DNA of 64,000 nt from Kineococcus sp. NBC_00420 (GTDB lineage Bacteria > Actinomycetota > Actinomycetes > Actinomycetales > Kineococcaceae), in contig NZ_CP107930.1 in the NCBI RefSeq assembly GCF_036021035.1, positions 2,418,001 through 2,482,000 of the forward strand, in the 5' to 3' direction. Position 1 is the first letter of the stretch. Each line of letters begins with the position of its first letter. The notes under the pieces were generated by a model. The model made no database searches and was not told the origin of the DNA. It worked only from the letters and a program-made list of their open reading frames with translations. The translations under genes were made by a program, and so were the position numbers. Positions 16,150 to 24,057 of the stretch are shown here, piece after piece.

Positions 16150-17616
16150 GTGGACGACTTCCAGTACATCGACGGATCCCGCAGGACCGGCAACGGGCAG
16201 CAGCTCGTCGTCGAGGACCCCGCCACCGGCGCGGTGATCGCCACGGGCGCCGCCGCGACCGCGGCCGACGTGGCCGAGGCCGTCGCCTCCTCGGCGAGGG
16301 CCTTCACCGGATGGTCGCGCAGCACCCCGGCGGCCCGGGCCGAGGTCCTCGCGACGGCCGCCCGACTGCTGGCGGAACGGAGCGAGGAGTTCGCCGCCGC
16401 CGAGACCGCGCAGACCGGCAAGACGCTGCGGATGTCGCGCGAGTTCGACGTCCCCGGCAGCGTCGACAACACGGTGTTCTTCGCCGGCGCCGCCCGGGTG
16501 CTGGAGGGCAGGGCGGCCGGCGAGTACGACGGCGACCACACCTCCTACGTGCGCCGCGAACCCCTCGGCGTGATCGGGTCGATCGCCCCGTGGAACTACC
16601 CGCTGCAGATGGCCGCGTGGAAGGTCCTGCCGGCGCTCGCCGCGGGGAACACCGTCGTCCTGAAGCCCGCCGAGAACACCCCGCTGACGACCCTGCTGTT
16701 CGCCGAGGTCTTCAGCGCCGCCGGCCTTCCCGACGGGGTCTTCAACGTCGTCACCGGGACCGGGCCGGAGGCCGGGGAGGCCCTGGTCGGCGACCCGCGG
16801 GTCGCCATGAGCTCGTTCACCGGTTCCACCGCGGTGGGGCGACGGGTCATGGAGGTGGCCTCGCGCACCGGGAAGCGCGTCCACCTCGAACTCGGCGGCA
16901 AGGCGCCGTTCGTCGTGTTCGACGACGCCGACCTCGAGGCCGCCGCCCAGGGAGCGGTCGCGGCCTCCCTCGTCAACGCGGGCCAGGACTGCACCGCGGC
17001 CACCCGCGCCTACGTGCAGCGGCCGTTGTTCGACGACTTCGTGGCCCGGACCGCGGAACTCATGGCCGGGGTCCGCGTCGGGTCCCCGACGGACCCCGCC
17101 ACCGACATGGGCTCGCTCATCCACGTCCGCCAGCGCGACAAGGTCGCCGGGATGGTCGAGCGGGCCGTCGACGCGGGGGCGAAGGTCGTGACCGGGGGCC
17201 ACGCGCCGTCCGGTCCGGGTGCGTTCTACTCCCCCACGCTGCTGGTGGGCGCGGCGCAGGACTCCGAGATCGTGCAGGAGGAGGTGTTCGGTCCGGTGCT
17301 GGTCGCCCTGCCCTTCGACACCGACGACGAGGGCCTCGCCCTCGCCAACGACACGCCCTTCGGGCTGGCGGCCTCGGCCTGGACGCAGAACGTCTACCGC
17401 TCGATGCGGGCCAGCGCGGAACTGCGCGCCGGGTGCGTGTGGATCAACGACCACATCCCGATCATCAGCGAGATGCCGCACGGTGGGGTGAAGGCGTCGG
17501 GCTTCGGCAAGGACATGTCCACCTACTCCCTCGACGAGTACACGGCCGTCAAGCACGTGATGTTCGACCGCACCGGCACCGCCCGCAAGGAGTGGCACCG
17601 GACCGTCTTCTCCTGA
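16150..17616 (+). CDS. Aldehyde dehydrogenase, gamma-aminobutyraldehyde type
   Basis: 488 residues, GTG start with GAGGAG upstream. The NAD-dependent aldehyde dehydrogenase catalytic residues are present: Glu247 in LELGGK and Cys281 in GQDCTAA, spaced 34 apart as expected. The C-terminal HIPIISEMPHGG and SGFGKDMSTYSLDEYT are characteristic of gamma-aminobutyraldehyde dehydrogenases, which turn 4-aminobutanal into GABA in putrescine breakdown. No putrescine aminotransferase lies beside it, so the pathway role is inferred from family only. Confidence 0.9.
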   Translation: MDDFQYIDGSRRTGNGQQLVVEDPATGAVIATGAAATAADVAEAVASSARAFTGWSRSTPAARAEVLATAARLLAERSEEFAAAETAQTGKTLRMSREFDVPGSVDNTVFFAGAARVLEGRAAGEYDGDHTSYVRREPLGVIGSIAPWNYPLQMAAWKVLPALAAGNTVVLKPAENTPLTTLLFAEVFSAAGLPDGVFNVVTGTGPEAGEALVGDPRVAMSSFTGSTAVGRRVMEVASRTGKRVHLELGGKAPFVVFDDADLEAAAQGAVAASLVNAGQDCTAATRAYVQRPLFDDFVARTAELMAGVRVGSPTDPATDMGSLIHVRQRDKVAGMVERAVDAGAKVVTGGHAPSGPGAFYSPTLLVGAAQDSEIVQEEVFGPVLVALPFDTDDEGLALANDTPFGLAASAWTQNVYRSMRASAELRAGCVWINDHIPIISEMPHGGVKASGFGKDMSTYSLDEYTAVKHVMFDRTGTARKEWHRTVFS

Positions 17617-17717
17617 CCGGGCCGCTCGGGGTGAGGGATCACACACCGGGGGCGGTCCGAGGGTCTCCTACGGGGCGTCAGACTTGGGGGAACGACCCCG
17701 CCAGGAGGAGGACCCCC

Positions 17718-18074
17718 ATGACGTCCGGGCCGCTCGCCGCCCGTTGGTTCCGCGTGATCGCGACCTTCGAGGCGATCTCGTGGACCGCGCTGCTCGTCGC
17801 GATGTTCCTGAAGTGGATCGTGAAGGCCCCGCACGAGGGTGGTGTCCCGGTGGTCGGGATGATCCACGGCGTGGGTTTCGTGATCTACCTGCTGTCCACG
17901 GTGTGGGCCGCTCGCCGGCTGGGGTGGGGTCTGCGGGTCACGCTCCTGGGGTTCGTCGCGGGGTTCCCGCCCTTCGGGACGATCGTCTTCGAACGCTGGC
18001 TCGTCCGGCACGGCCTGCTCACCACGGGATCCGCTCGAAGCTCCGACGCAGTCGGTTCCCCTTCGCGGGGTTGA
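17718..18074 (+). CDS. DUF3817 small integral membrane protein
   Basis: 118 residues with three predicted membrane helices. The DUF3817 signature is clear (FRVIATFEAISWTALL, FLKWI, GMIHGVGFVIYLL, LLGFVAGFPPFGTIVFERW). Function unknown. The start ATG at 17718 follows a strong AGGAGGA site. The last 56 bp overlap the 3' end of the convergent reverse transcriptase gene, so the final 18 or so residues (after about residue 100) are encoded on both strands. A shorter, ancestral end is possible. Confidence 0.85.
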   Translation: MTSGPLAARWFRVIATFEAISWTALLVAMFLKWIVKAPHEGGVPVVGMIHGVGFVIYLLSTVWAARRLGWGLRVTLLGFVAGFPPFGTIVFERWLVRHGLLTTGSARSSDAVGSPSRG

Positions 18075-19344
18075 CGAACTCGACCCGGCTGACGCGCCCC
18101 TCCAGGTGGGCGCGGAAGTCGGGGTGCGCGGCCCGGTTCTGCGACGCCGGGCCGTGCACGACGCAGTTGTGCAGGACGGCCTTCAACCGGTCGAACTCGT
18201 CGCGCGGGACGTTCGGGTGGTCGTTGACGACGAGCCCGGTCACCAGTTGCCGGGCGCCCCGGCCGCGGGTGCGGGTCTTCGCCGGGTTCAGGACGAAACC
18301 CTCGTCGGCGACGATGCGGCTCACCGAACGCGCCAACGTCGCCGGGTCGAGCCCGGTCGTGGAGGAGAACGTCAGGTCGTCGGCGTAGCGGGTGAACGTC
18401 GCCCCGACCGCGCGCGCCAACCCGTCCAACCGCCGGTCCACCGCGTGCGCGCAGAGGTTCGCCAACGCGGGCGAGGTCGGCGCCCCCTGCGGGAGGTGCG
18501 CTTCGGAGAGGTTGCGCCGCAATCGGAACCGCGCGTCAGCGGCCCCGCCGTCGGGCATCGTGCGCAGGACGGTCAACGGGGTCACGTGGGTCGTGAGTCC
18601 GGTGAGGACGTGGGCGACGGGTTCGGCGTAGCCCATCAGCCGGAACCTGCCGTAGACCCGCGACGCCGGGACGCAGGCGAAGAAACCCTCCAGGTCGAAC
18701 CGCACGACCGTGCGGGCCTGGACGTGGTCCCACGCCCCGGTCAGCGCGGACCGTCCGGGGACGAACCCGTGGGCGACGTCGTGGGCGGGCACCCGGTCGA
18801 GGACCTCGCGCAGGACCCGCCTCTGCAGGTGCTTCAGCCGGGGTTTCGGCGCCTCCAGCAGCCGCGGGACGCCGCGTTTCGCGGTCCACGCGGACCGGTA
18901 GTGGTGCAGCGCCCGGCCGGCGGTCCGGACCTGGTAGCGCCGCAGGTCCGCGAACCAGTCGAGGTGTTCCGGTTCGACCTCGAGGAACTCCGCGACGTCG
19001 AGGACGGTGTGCAGTTCGGGGACACCGAACCGGTTGCCGCGCATGCGGGTCGTCCCGACCGCCAGGTGCGCCATCCGCAGCGGGGCCCCGCGCCTCGCGG
19101 CGGCGCGCTTCGCGCTCCCGTACGCGGTGCTGCGCAGGATGCAGGCGTGGAGTTCCCGCGGCGCGTCGTGCGGCGGCCGGTGGAACTGCGCGAGGACCGC
19201 GGCGGCGACCTTCGCGACCCATCCCGCCCTCGGCGACCCGACGGCGGCCCGACCGCGGTGCGTGAGGCCCTCGGGGGTCCAGGGTCCGTCGAGGAACGCG
19301 GCCGCCAGGGCGACGACGACGGCATCGGCGGAACGGTCGGTCAT
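18019..19344 (-). CDS. Retron-type reverse transcriptase (myxobacterial Mx162-like)
   Basis: 441 residues from ATG 19344. An N-terminal extension (1 to about 150, including WTPEGL and a FADLRRYQ segment) precedes a compact RT domain. Landmarks: PKPRLKHLQRRVL (167-179), HGFVPGRS (192-199), RFDLEGFF (215-222), LPQGAPTSP (284-292), the catalytic YADD (320-323), and RQLVTGLVVN (365-374) with the VTG motif of retron RTs. A PAKG segment (426-429) near the end also occurs in Mx162 RT, from memory of that sequence. The length fits Mx65/Mx162 enzymes. It should copy the adjacent structured RNA (19351-19529) into branched msDNA. No ribosome site precedes the ATG, which lies 6 bases after that RNA. No group II intron maturase domain is present. 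Confidence 0.93.
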   Translation of the reverse strand: MTDRSADAVVVALAAAFLDGPWTPEGLTHRGRAAVGSPRAGWVAKVAAAVLAQFHRPPHDAPRELHACILRSTAYGSAKRAAARRGAPLRMAHLAVGTTRMRGNRFGVPELHTVLDVAEFLEVEPEHLDWFADLRRYQVRTAGRALHHYRSAWTAKRGVPRLLEAPKPRLKHLQRRVLREVLDRVPAHDVAHGFVPGRSALTGAWDHVQARTVVRFDLEGFFACVPASRVYGRFRLMGYAEPVAHVLTGLTTHVTPLTVLRTMPDGGAADARFRLRRNLSEAHLPQGAPTSPALANLCAHAVDRRLDGLARAVGATFTRYADDLTFSSTTGLDPATLARSVSRIVADEGFVLNPAKTRTRGRGARQLVTGLVVNDHPNVPRDEFDRLKAVLHNCVVHGPASQNRAAHPDFRAHLEGRVSRVEFVNPAKGNRLRRSFERIPW

Positions 19345-19350
19345 GCGTGC

Positions 19351-19529
19351 GCGCGGTGGTGCCGGGCGACCGGTCCTGTGCTGCGGGGACGAGGGCGCGC
19401 GGAGCGCGCTGACGTCCCTGCGACGTCGTGCCGAACCTCTCGTGCTGTCCCCGGGGTGACCCCGGAGCTGCTCGACCGGCGTCGGTGCACCGACGCTCGA
19501 CGAGCCCTCTCGCCCCGGCACCACCGCAC
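19351..19529 (-). ncRNA. Predicted retron msr-msd RNA
   Basis: On the minus strand the RNA would begin with repeat a1 (GCGGTGGTGCCGGG, 19527 to 19514) and end with its exact complement a2 (19366 to 19353). The arms can extend outward by a wobble and a G-C pair and inward by three pairs after one bulge. Inside are a perfect 18-bp palindrome (19479-19496), a CCGGGG/CCCCGG hairpin (19451-19465), a GACGTC hairpin (19411-19427), a GCGCGC hairpin (19395-19409), and a long-range pairing of 19448-19452 with 19385-19389 plus 19439-19442 with 19390-19393. This order (a1, msr hairpins, a longer msd stem, a2, RT gene) is that of retrons. Ends are approximate and the branching G is not assigned. Confidence 0.75.
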
Positions 19530-19536
19530 CCGGACA

Positions 19537-19565
19537 CGATCACACACGGCCGGGCGTCCTGTCAG
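19537..19565 (-). promoter_or_regulatory. Possible promoter of the retron RNA
   Basis: CTGACA (19565 to 19560) is a good -35 box and stands 17 bp from a weak -10 box TGATCG (19542 to 19537). The start of transcription would fall near 19530, the outer edge of a1. The -10 box is poor, so this is tentative. Confidence 0.35.
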
Positions 19566-19723
19566 TCCCTCGGGTCCCGCCCCCGGTCGGCGTCGCGGTG
19601 GCCGTCCCGCACGCCGGCGCGAACGACCCGGTAGACGAGGTAGACCACCACCGCCAGCACGATCAGCCCCAGGAGCGGGAAGGCGATGAGGACGGCCGGG
19701 TGGTCGACCAGGTTGCGGAACAC
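19562..19723 (-). CDS. Small single-span membrane protein next to the retron
   Basis: 53 residues from GTG 19723, chosen for the GGAGG site 5 bases upstream. One strong membrane helix (HPAVLIAFPLLGLIVLAVVVYLVYRVV, in part) is followed by a charged tail of Arg and Asp. Family unknown. It ends 31 bp before the predicted retron RNA on the same strand, so it could share its transcript. Some retrons encode membrane effectors, so it is a candidate partner, but it could equally be an unrelated small protein. Confidence 0.6.
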   Translation of the reverse strand: MFRNLVDHPAVLIAFPLLGLIVLAVVVYLVYRVVRAGVRDGHRDADRGRDPRD

Positions 19724-19829
19724 GTGCACCTCCGGGGTGGGCAAGATCACCGACCCTGCCACGGATCGGTGCGGACCGGAAGGCACCCTCGGGAGGGCCG
19801 TCCCGCGGGGCCGAGGGCAGGATGATCCC

Positions 19830-21341
19830 GTGCTGCTCGCCGACGTCGTCGCCACCTCGACCACCGTCGCCGCCACCCGCTCGCGGACGGCGAAGGTCGC
19901 CGCTCTCGCCGACCTGCTGGGACGGCTGGACCGCGACGACACCGACCGGGCCGCCGTGGTCGCCTCCTACCTCGGGGGCAGCCTGCGCCAGCGCAGGACG
20001 GGTCTGGGGTGGCGCGGGCTCAGCGCTCTCCCCGATCCGGCCGAGGCGGCGTCGCTGACCGTCGACGACGTGCACCACCGCTTCGAGGGCATCTCGGCCC
20101 TGGGCGGGGCCGGTTCCGCGGCGAAGCGTGCCGCCGCCGTCGACGACCTCTTCGCCCGGGCGACCGCCGACGAGCAGCGCTGGCTCCGGGGCGTCGTGAC
20201 CGGGGAACTGCGCCAGGGGGCGCTGGACGCGCTGGTCCAGGACGCCGCGGCGGTCGTCGCCGGAGTTCCCGGACCGGACGTGCGGCGTGCGGCGATGCTG
20301 GCGGGTTCGACCGTCGACGCCGTCGTCGCCGCCCTGCACGGCGGTGCCGGGGAACTCGCCGGTTTCCGGCTGCACGTCGGCCGGCCCCTGCTGCCGATGC
20401 TCGCCTCGAGCGCGACGTCGGTCGCCGAAGCGGTCGGGGGTCTCACCGGCGAGGTGGCGGTGGACACCAAGCTGGACGGCATCCGGATCCAGGTGCACCG
20501 CGGTCCCGAGGGGATCCGGATCGCGACCAGGACGTTGGACGACATCACCACCCGGTTGCCGGAGATCGTCGAGATCGTCCGGGAACTCCCCGCGCGCGAG
20601 TTCGTGCTCGACGGCGAGGCCCTCGCCCTCGACGACGACGGCCGGCCGAAGGCGTTCCAGGACACCGCGTCCCGGACCGCTCAGACGTCGGGGACGATCG
20701 TCACCCCGTACTTCTTCGACGTGCTGCACCTCGACGGCGTCGACCTCCTCGACGTCCCGCTGCGCGAGCGGCTCGACGCCCTCGACGGTCTCGTCCCGCC
20801 ACGCTGGCGGGTTCCCCGCCTGGTGACCGCCGATGCGGAGGCGGCGAGCGGGTTCGCGGACGACGTCGTCGCCGCGGGTCACGAGGGCGTGGTGGTGAAG
20901 GACCTCGACTCCGTCTACGCGGCGGGTCGCCGCGGGGGCGCCTGGGTGAAGGTGAAACCCGTCCACACCCTCGACCTCGTGGTGCTGGCCGTCGAGAAGG
21001 GTTCCGGCCGCCGCTCGGGGTGGCTCTCGAACATCCACCTCGGTGCCCGCGACCCGGAGACCGGCGGTTTCGTCATGCTGGGCAAGACGTTCAAGGGCAT
21101 GACCGACGAGATGCTCAGCTGGCAGACCGCCCGGTTCCGGGAACTGCAGACGGACGACCAGGGGTACGTCGTGACCGTCCGCCCCGAGCAGGTCGTCGAG
21201 ATCGCCTTCGACGGCCTGCAGCGCTCGACGCGCTACCCCGGCGGGGTGGCCCTGCGCTTCGCTCGGGTGGTCCGCTACCGCGACGACAAGACGGCGGACG
21301 AGGCCGACACCCTGGAGACGGTCCTGAAGCTCGCGCGCTGA
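19830..21341 (+). CDS. ligB: ATP-dependent DNA ligase (LigB type)
   Basis: 503 residues, close to the 507 of mycobacterial LigB. GTG start at 19830. An N-terminal DNA-binding domain (about 1-190) precedes the adenylation domain with the active-site motif DTKLDGIRI (Lys214). Motifs EFVLDGEAL, YFFDVLHLDG, EGVVVKDLDS and WVKVKP follow, then the OB domain. It seals nicks with ATP as cofactor, probably in repair, next to the essential NAD-dependent ligase encoded elsewhere. It is divergent from the retron locus; no functional link is shown. Confidence 0.93.
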   Translation: MLLADVVATSTTVAATRSRTAKVAALADLLGRLDRDDTDRAAVVASYLGGSLRQRRTGLGWRGLSALPDPAEAASLTVDDVHHRFEGISALGGAGSAAKRAAAVDDLFARATADEQRWLRGVVTGELRQGALDALVQDAAAVVAGVPGPDVRRAAMLAGSTVDAVVAALHGGAGELAGFRLHVGRPLLPMLASSATSVAEAVGGLTGEVAVDTKLDGIRIQVHRGPEGIRIATRTLDDITTRLPEIVEIVRELPAREFVLDGEALALDDDGRPKAFQDTASRTAQTSGTIVTPYFFDVLHLDGVDLLDVPLRERLDALDGLVPPRWRVPRLVTADAEAASGFADDVVAAGHEGVVVKDLDSVYAAGRRGGAWVKVKPVHTLDLVVLAVEKGSGRRSGWLSNIHLGARDPETGGFVMLGKTFKGMTDEMLSWQTARFRELQTDDQGYVVTVRPEQVVEIAFDGLQRSTRYPGGVALRFARVVRYRDDKTADEADTLETVLKLAR

Positions 21342-21373
21342 CCGGCGAGGAGGTGGTCCGATCAGTTCGAGGG

Positions 21374-21402
21374 TTGACGGTCAGGGCTCTAACAGTTAGC
21401 GT
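21374..21402 (+). promoter_or_regulatory. Promoter and palindromic operator of the MarR gene
   Basis: TTGACG (21374-21379), a 17-bp spacer and TAGCGT (21397-21402) form a plausible sigma-70 promoter. The ATG at 21410 would coincide with the transcription start, giving a leaderless mRNA. The palindrome CTAACAGTTAG (21389-21399) covers the spacer end and -10 box, as expected for an autorepressor site. Confidence 0.6.
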
Positions 21403-21409
21403 TCTGACC

Positions 21410-21847
21410 ATGGACGCACCCGAGCTCACCAGCACCCTCGACCTGGTCCGCTGGATCGGGTGGGCTCAGCGCAAGGCGGGCGAGGACTGGATCCGCTCCC
21501 GCGAGGTCAGCCGCGAACAGGCCTTCGTGCTCGGCTACCTCACCCAGAACCCCGGGGCGATCCAGCGCGACCTCGCGGAGATCACCCGGACCAGTGCCGC
21601 GAGCGTCTCGAGCCTGCTCAAGGGACTCGAGGCCCGCGGTCTCGTCGAGCGACGCACGGCGCCCGGCGACGAACGCAGCAAGCGCGCCTTCGTCACCCCG
21701 GCCGGCTCCGAGGTGATCGCGGGCTTCGACACCGCCATGGCCGCGGCCGACGAGACGATCCTCGCCCCGCTCGACCCGGCCGAGCGGGACGCCCTGCACG
21801 CCCTGCTCGCCAAGATCACCGCCGACCTGGAACGTCCCTCCCGCTAG
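21410..21847 (+). CDS. MarR-family transcriptional regulator
   Basis: 145 residues. The winged helix shows the MarR pattern: EQAFVLGYLTQNPGAIQRDLAEITRTSAASVSSLLKGLEARGLVERR, then GDERSKRAFVTPAG in the wing. It probably represses itself and the MATE exporter gene 70 bp downstream on the same strand, and responds to a small aromatic or toxic ligand. The start ATG follows a promoter too closely for a leader, so translation is probably leaderless. Confidence 0.92.
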   Translation: MDAPELTSTLDLVRWIGWAQRKAGEDWIRSREVSREQAFVLGYLTQNPGAIQRDLAEITRTSAASVSSLLKGLEARGLVERRTAPGDERSKRAFVTPAGSEVIAGFDTAMAAADETILAPLDPAERDALHALLAKITADLERPSR

Positions 21848-21917
21848 TCCCCCACCTCCTGCGACGCGCCCACCCCGGTCGGCGTGCGCTCCACCCTGCC
21901 CGGAAACGGAGCCCGCC

Positions 21918-23342
21918 GTGAACCCACCCGACACCTCCCCGGAGGTGGGCACCAACCGCTGGTACCTCACCTCCGCCCCGATCGTCAGCGCGCTCCTGCA
22001 CCTGTGCGTGCCGATGGCCGCCGCGCTGATCGTCGGCGCGCTCTACAACGTCGTGAACGCCGGTTTCATCGGCGCCCAGCACGACACCGCCCTGCTCGCC
22101 GCGGTCACCCTCGGATCGCCGATCCTCGGTCTGGTCATGGCCGTCGGGAACGTCTTCGGCGTCGGCGGCGGGACGCTCGTGTCCCGCCTGCTCGGTGCGG
22201 CCGAGAACGATCCCACCCAGGCCGCCGGGATCAGGCGCGCGTCGTCCTTCGCCCTCTGGGGTTCCGTCGTCGTCGGGATCGTCGTCGCCGTCCTCGGACT
22301 GCTGCTGCTGCACCCTCTGGTGACCCTGCTCGGCGCCGACGCGACCGCCCTGCACGCGACGCGTGAATTCGTGGCCGTCCTGCTCGCGTTCGTTCCCGTG
22401 CTCGCCGCGGCGATGTGCCTGGAACAACTCGTCCGGGCCGAGGGCGCCTCCCGCACCGTCATGGTGGGGCTCATCGCCTCAACCGTCGCGAACGTCGCCT
22501 TCGACGCCCTGTTCATCCTCGTCCTGCACCGGGGCGTGGCCGGGGCCGCCCTCGCGACCGGCCTCGCGAACCTCGTCACGGTCGTGTACTTCGCGATCTG
22601 GCTCACCCGCAACAGCGACCACGTCAGCCTCGCCCCGAAGTGGTTCACCCTCGCCGGTGACGTCGTGAGACCCGTTCTGGGGGTGGGGGTCGGGGAACTC
22701 CTGCAGGCGGCGTTCCTCATCGTCACGTCGCTGGTCCTGAACAACCTCGCCGCGAACTACGGTGACGGCCCACTGGCCGCCATGGGCGTCGCGGTCCGCA
22801 TCGCCCAGGTGCCGGAGTTCCTCGTCATGGGCGTCACCCTCGGCGTCCTGCCGTTGCTCGCCCACTCCTTCGGCCGGGGCGACCGGAACCGGTTGTTCGC
22901 GGCGGTGCGGGGTTCCGCGGTGACGGTCGGCGGGATCGCGCTGGTCTTCGCGGTGACGGTGTTCGTCCTGCGCGACCAGGTGTTCTCCGCGTTCGTGTCC
23001 GACCGCTCGGTCCTCTCGATCGGCGCCACGATCATCACCGCCCAGCTGGTCGCGATGGTCGCCAACGGGTTCACCGGGCTCATCACGTCGCTGTTCCAGG
23101 CGACGGGCAAGGCCGTGCCCGCGACGGTCATGTCGCTGACGCAGGGCGTCCTGTTCGTCCCGACCGTGATCCTGTTCCACGTCTGGTTCGGGCTGAGCGG
23201 GATCGTCTGGGCGCTGACCGTCACCGAGATCGCGGTGCTGCTGGCCGGGGTCGTGCTGTGGTTCGTGTTCCGCGCCTCGATCGAGCGCGGCCTCGCCGAG
23301 GGCAGCCCGGAACGGGCCGAGGCCGACCTCGACGAGGGGTGA
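21918..23342 (+). CDS. MATE-family multidrug efflux transporter
   Basis: 474 residues with about 12 membrane helices in two MATE repeats (PMAAALIVGALYNVVNAGFIG in the first, GVGVGELLQAAFLIVTSLVLNN in the second). GTG start with CGGAG upstream. It exports cationic drugs or metabolites by Na+ or H+ exchange. Its position behind a MarR gene suggests induction by a toxic compound. It ends 3 bp before the convergent NYN gene. Confidence 0.9.
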   Translation: MNPPDTSPEVGTNRWYLTSAPIVSALLHLCVPMAAALIVGALYNVVNAGFIGAQHDTALLAAVTLGSPILGLVMAVGNVFGVGGGTLVSRLLGAAENDPTQAAGIRRASSFALWGSVVVGIVVAVLGLLLLHPLVTLLGADATALHATREFVAVLLAFVPVLAAAMCLEQLVRAEGASRTVMVGLIASTVANVAFDALFILVLHRGVAGAALATGLANLVTVVYFAIWLTRNSDHVSLAPKWFTLAGDVVRPVLGVGVGELLQAAFLIVTSLVLNNLAANYGDGPLAAMGVAVRIAQVPEFLVMGVTLGVLPLLAHSFGRGDRNRLFAAVRGSAVTVGGIALVFAVTVFVLRDQVFSAFVSDRSVLSIGATIITAQLVAMVANGFTGLITSLFQATGKAVPATVMSLTQGVLFVPTVILFHVWFGLSGIVWALTVTEIAVLLAGVVLWFVFRASIERGLAEGSPERAEADLDEG

Positions 23343-23345
23343 ACC

Positions 23346-23927
23346 TCAGAGGTAGCGCAACGGGTCGAAGTCCGCGAGGGGGATGATCCGGACCCGCGGC
23401 AGCACGACGTTGAACGCGCGGACGTCGTCCTCGAGGTCGAAGACCTTCAGCCCGCGCTCGTGCAGCCCGGCGTACTGGGAGTTCATGAACTCCCGGAACC
23501 CGACCATCCCGACGAGGCGGTCGCCGGTGAGCAGCCGGTCGATCTGGGGCAGGAAGTCGACGTCGTGGCTGCCGAGCAGCACGTCGCCGTCGCGGTCGAC
23601 GAGGGCGTCCAGCGTGCGCTGGATGCCGATGTCGACGACCTTCTCGCCCGGGCCGCCGGCCAGCGGGATCGGCTGGTAGCCCAGCGCCAGCAGGGCCTGC
23701 ACGAAGGACATCGGCAGGTGCCCGGAGGAGGCGTTGAGGAAGAACAGACCCTTGGCGGGCTGCTGGAACGTGGTGCGCGCGAAGTCCATCAGCCGCTCCC
23801 AGCGCGGCCGCTGCTCCGGGGCCGGCCGTCCCTCGAGGATCGACGCACCCAGCGTCGCGTCGATGTTCTCGCCGTCAACGACCACGTAGGTCGTCCGCTC
23901 CGCCGCACCGGTCGTCACAGTCACCAC
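23346..23927 (-). CDS. NYN-domain protein (PIN-like nuclease fold)
   Basis: 193 residues. The N-terminal acidic motif VVVDGENID, GPGEKVVDIGIQRTLDAL and GDVLLGSHDVDFLPQI supply the conserved Asp residues of NYN domains, a PIN-like metal-dependent RNase fold (LabA/DUF88). It probably acts on RNA in the cytosol. GTG start at 23927, with a second GTG one codon later. No partner gene is evident; it is divergent from a TetR gene. Confidence 0.87.
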   Translation of the reverse strand: MVTVTTGAAERTTYVVVDGENIDATLGASILEGRPAPEQRPRWERLMDFARTTFQQPAKGLFFLNASSGHLPMSFVQALLALGYQPIPLAGGPGEKVVDIGIQRTLDALVDRDGDVLLGSHDVDFLPQIDRLLTGDRLVGMVGFREFMNSQYAGLHERGLKVFDLEDDVRAFNVVLPRVRIIPLADFDPLRYL

Positions 23928-24057
23928 GGTGCGAGGTTATGGCATCGACGGCTCCCGCGGTCCCGAGCGTGGTCGACACCTGTCGGTGACCGCCCGTCCG
24001 GTGGACAGCTCCCCCGGAGTGGCTCTGGGCGCAGGTGCTTGTGGCACGCTGTCGGAC

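Noticed and set aside
12784-17646. A 1620-codon open frame on the minus strand across the GGDEF-EAL and aldehyde dehydrogenase genes.
   Set aside because: Only the 12784-13665 part looks like a protein family; the rest is the antisense of two clear plus-strand genes and is low-complexity Gly/Arg/Asp-rich.
18019-19344. The reverse transcriptase as a group II intron maturase or DGR enzyme.
   Set aside because: There is no maturase or HNH domain, no intron ends, and no template/variable repeat pair; the VTG motif and adjacent inverted-repeat RNA fit a retron.
19345-19524. An N-terminal extension of the reverse transcriptase by 60 codons.
   Set aside because: It runs through the predicted structured RNA, is Arg/Ser/Pro-rich without conserved motifs, and open frames are common by chance at this GC content.
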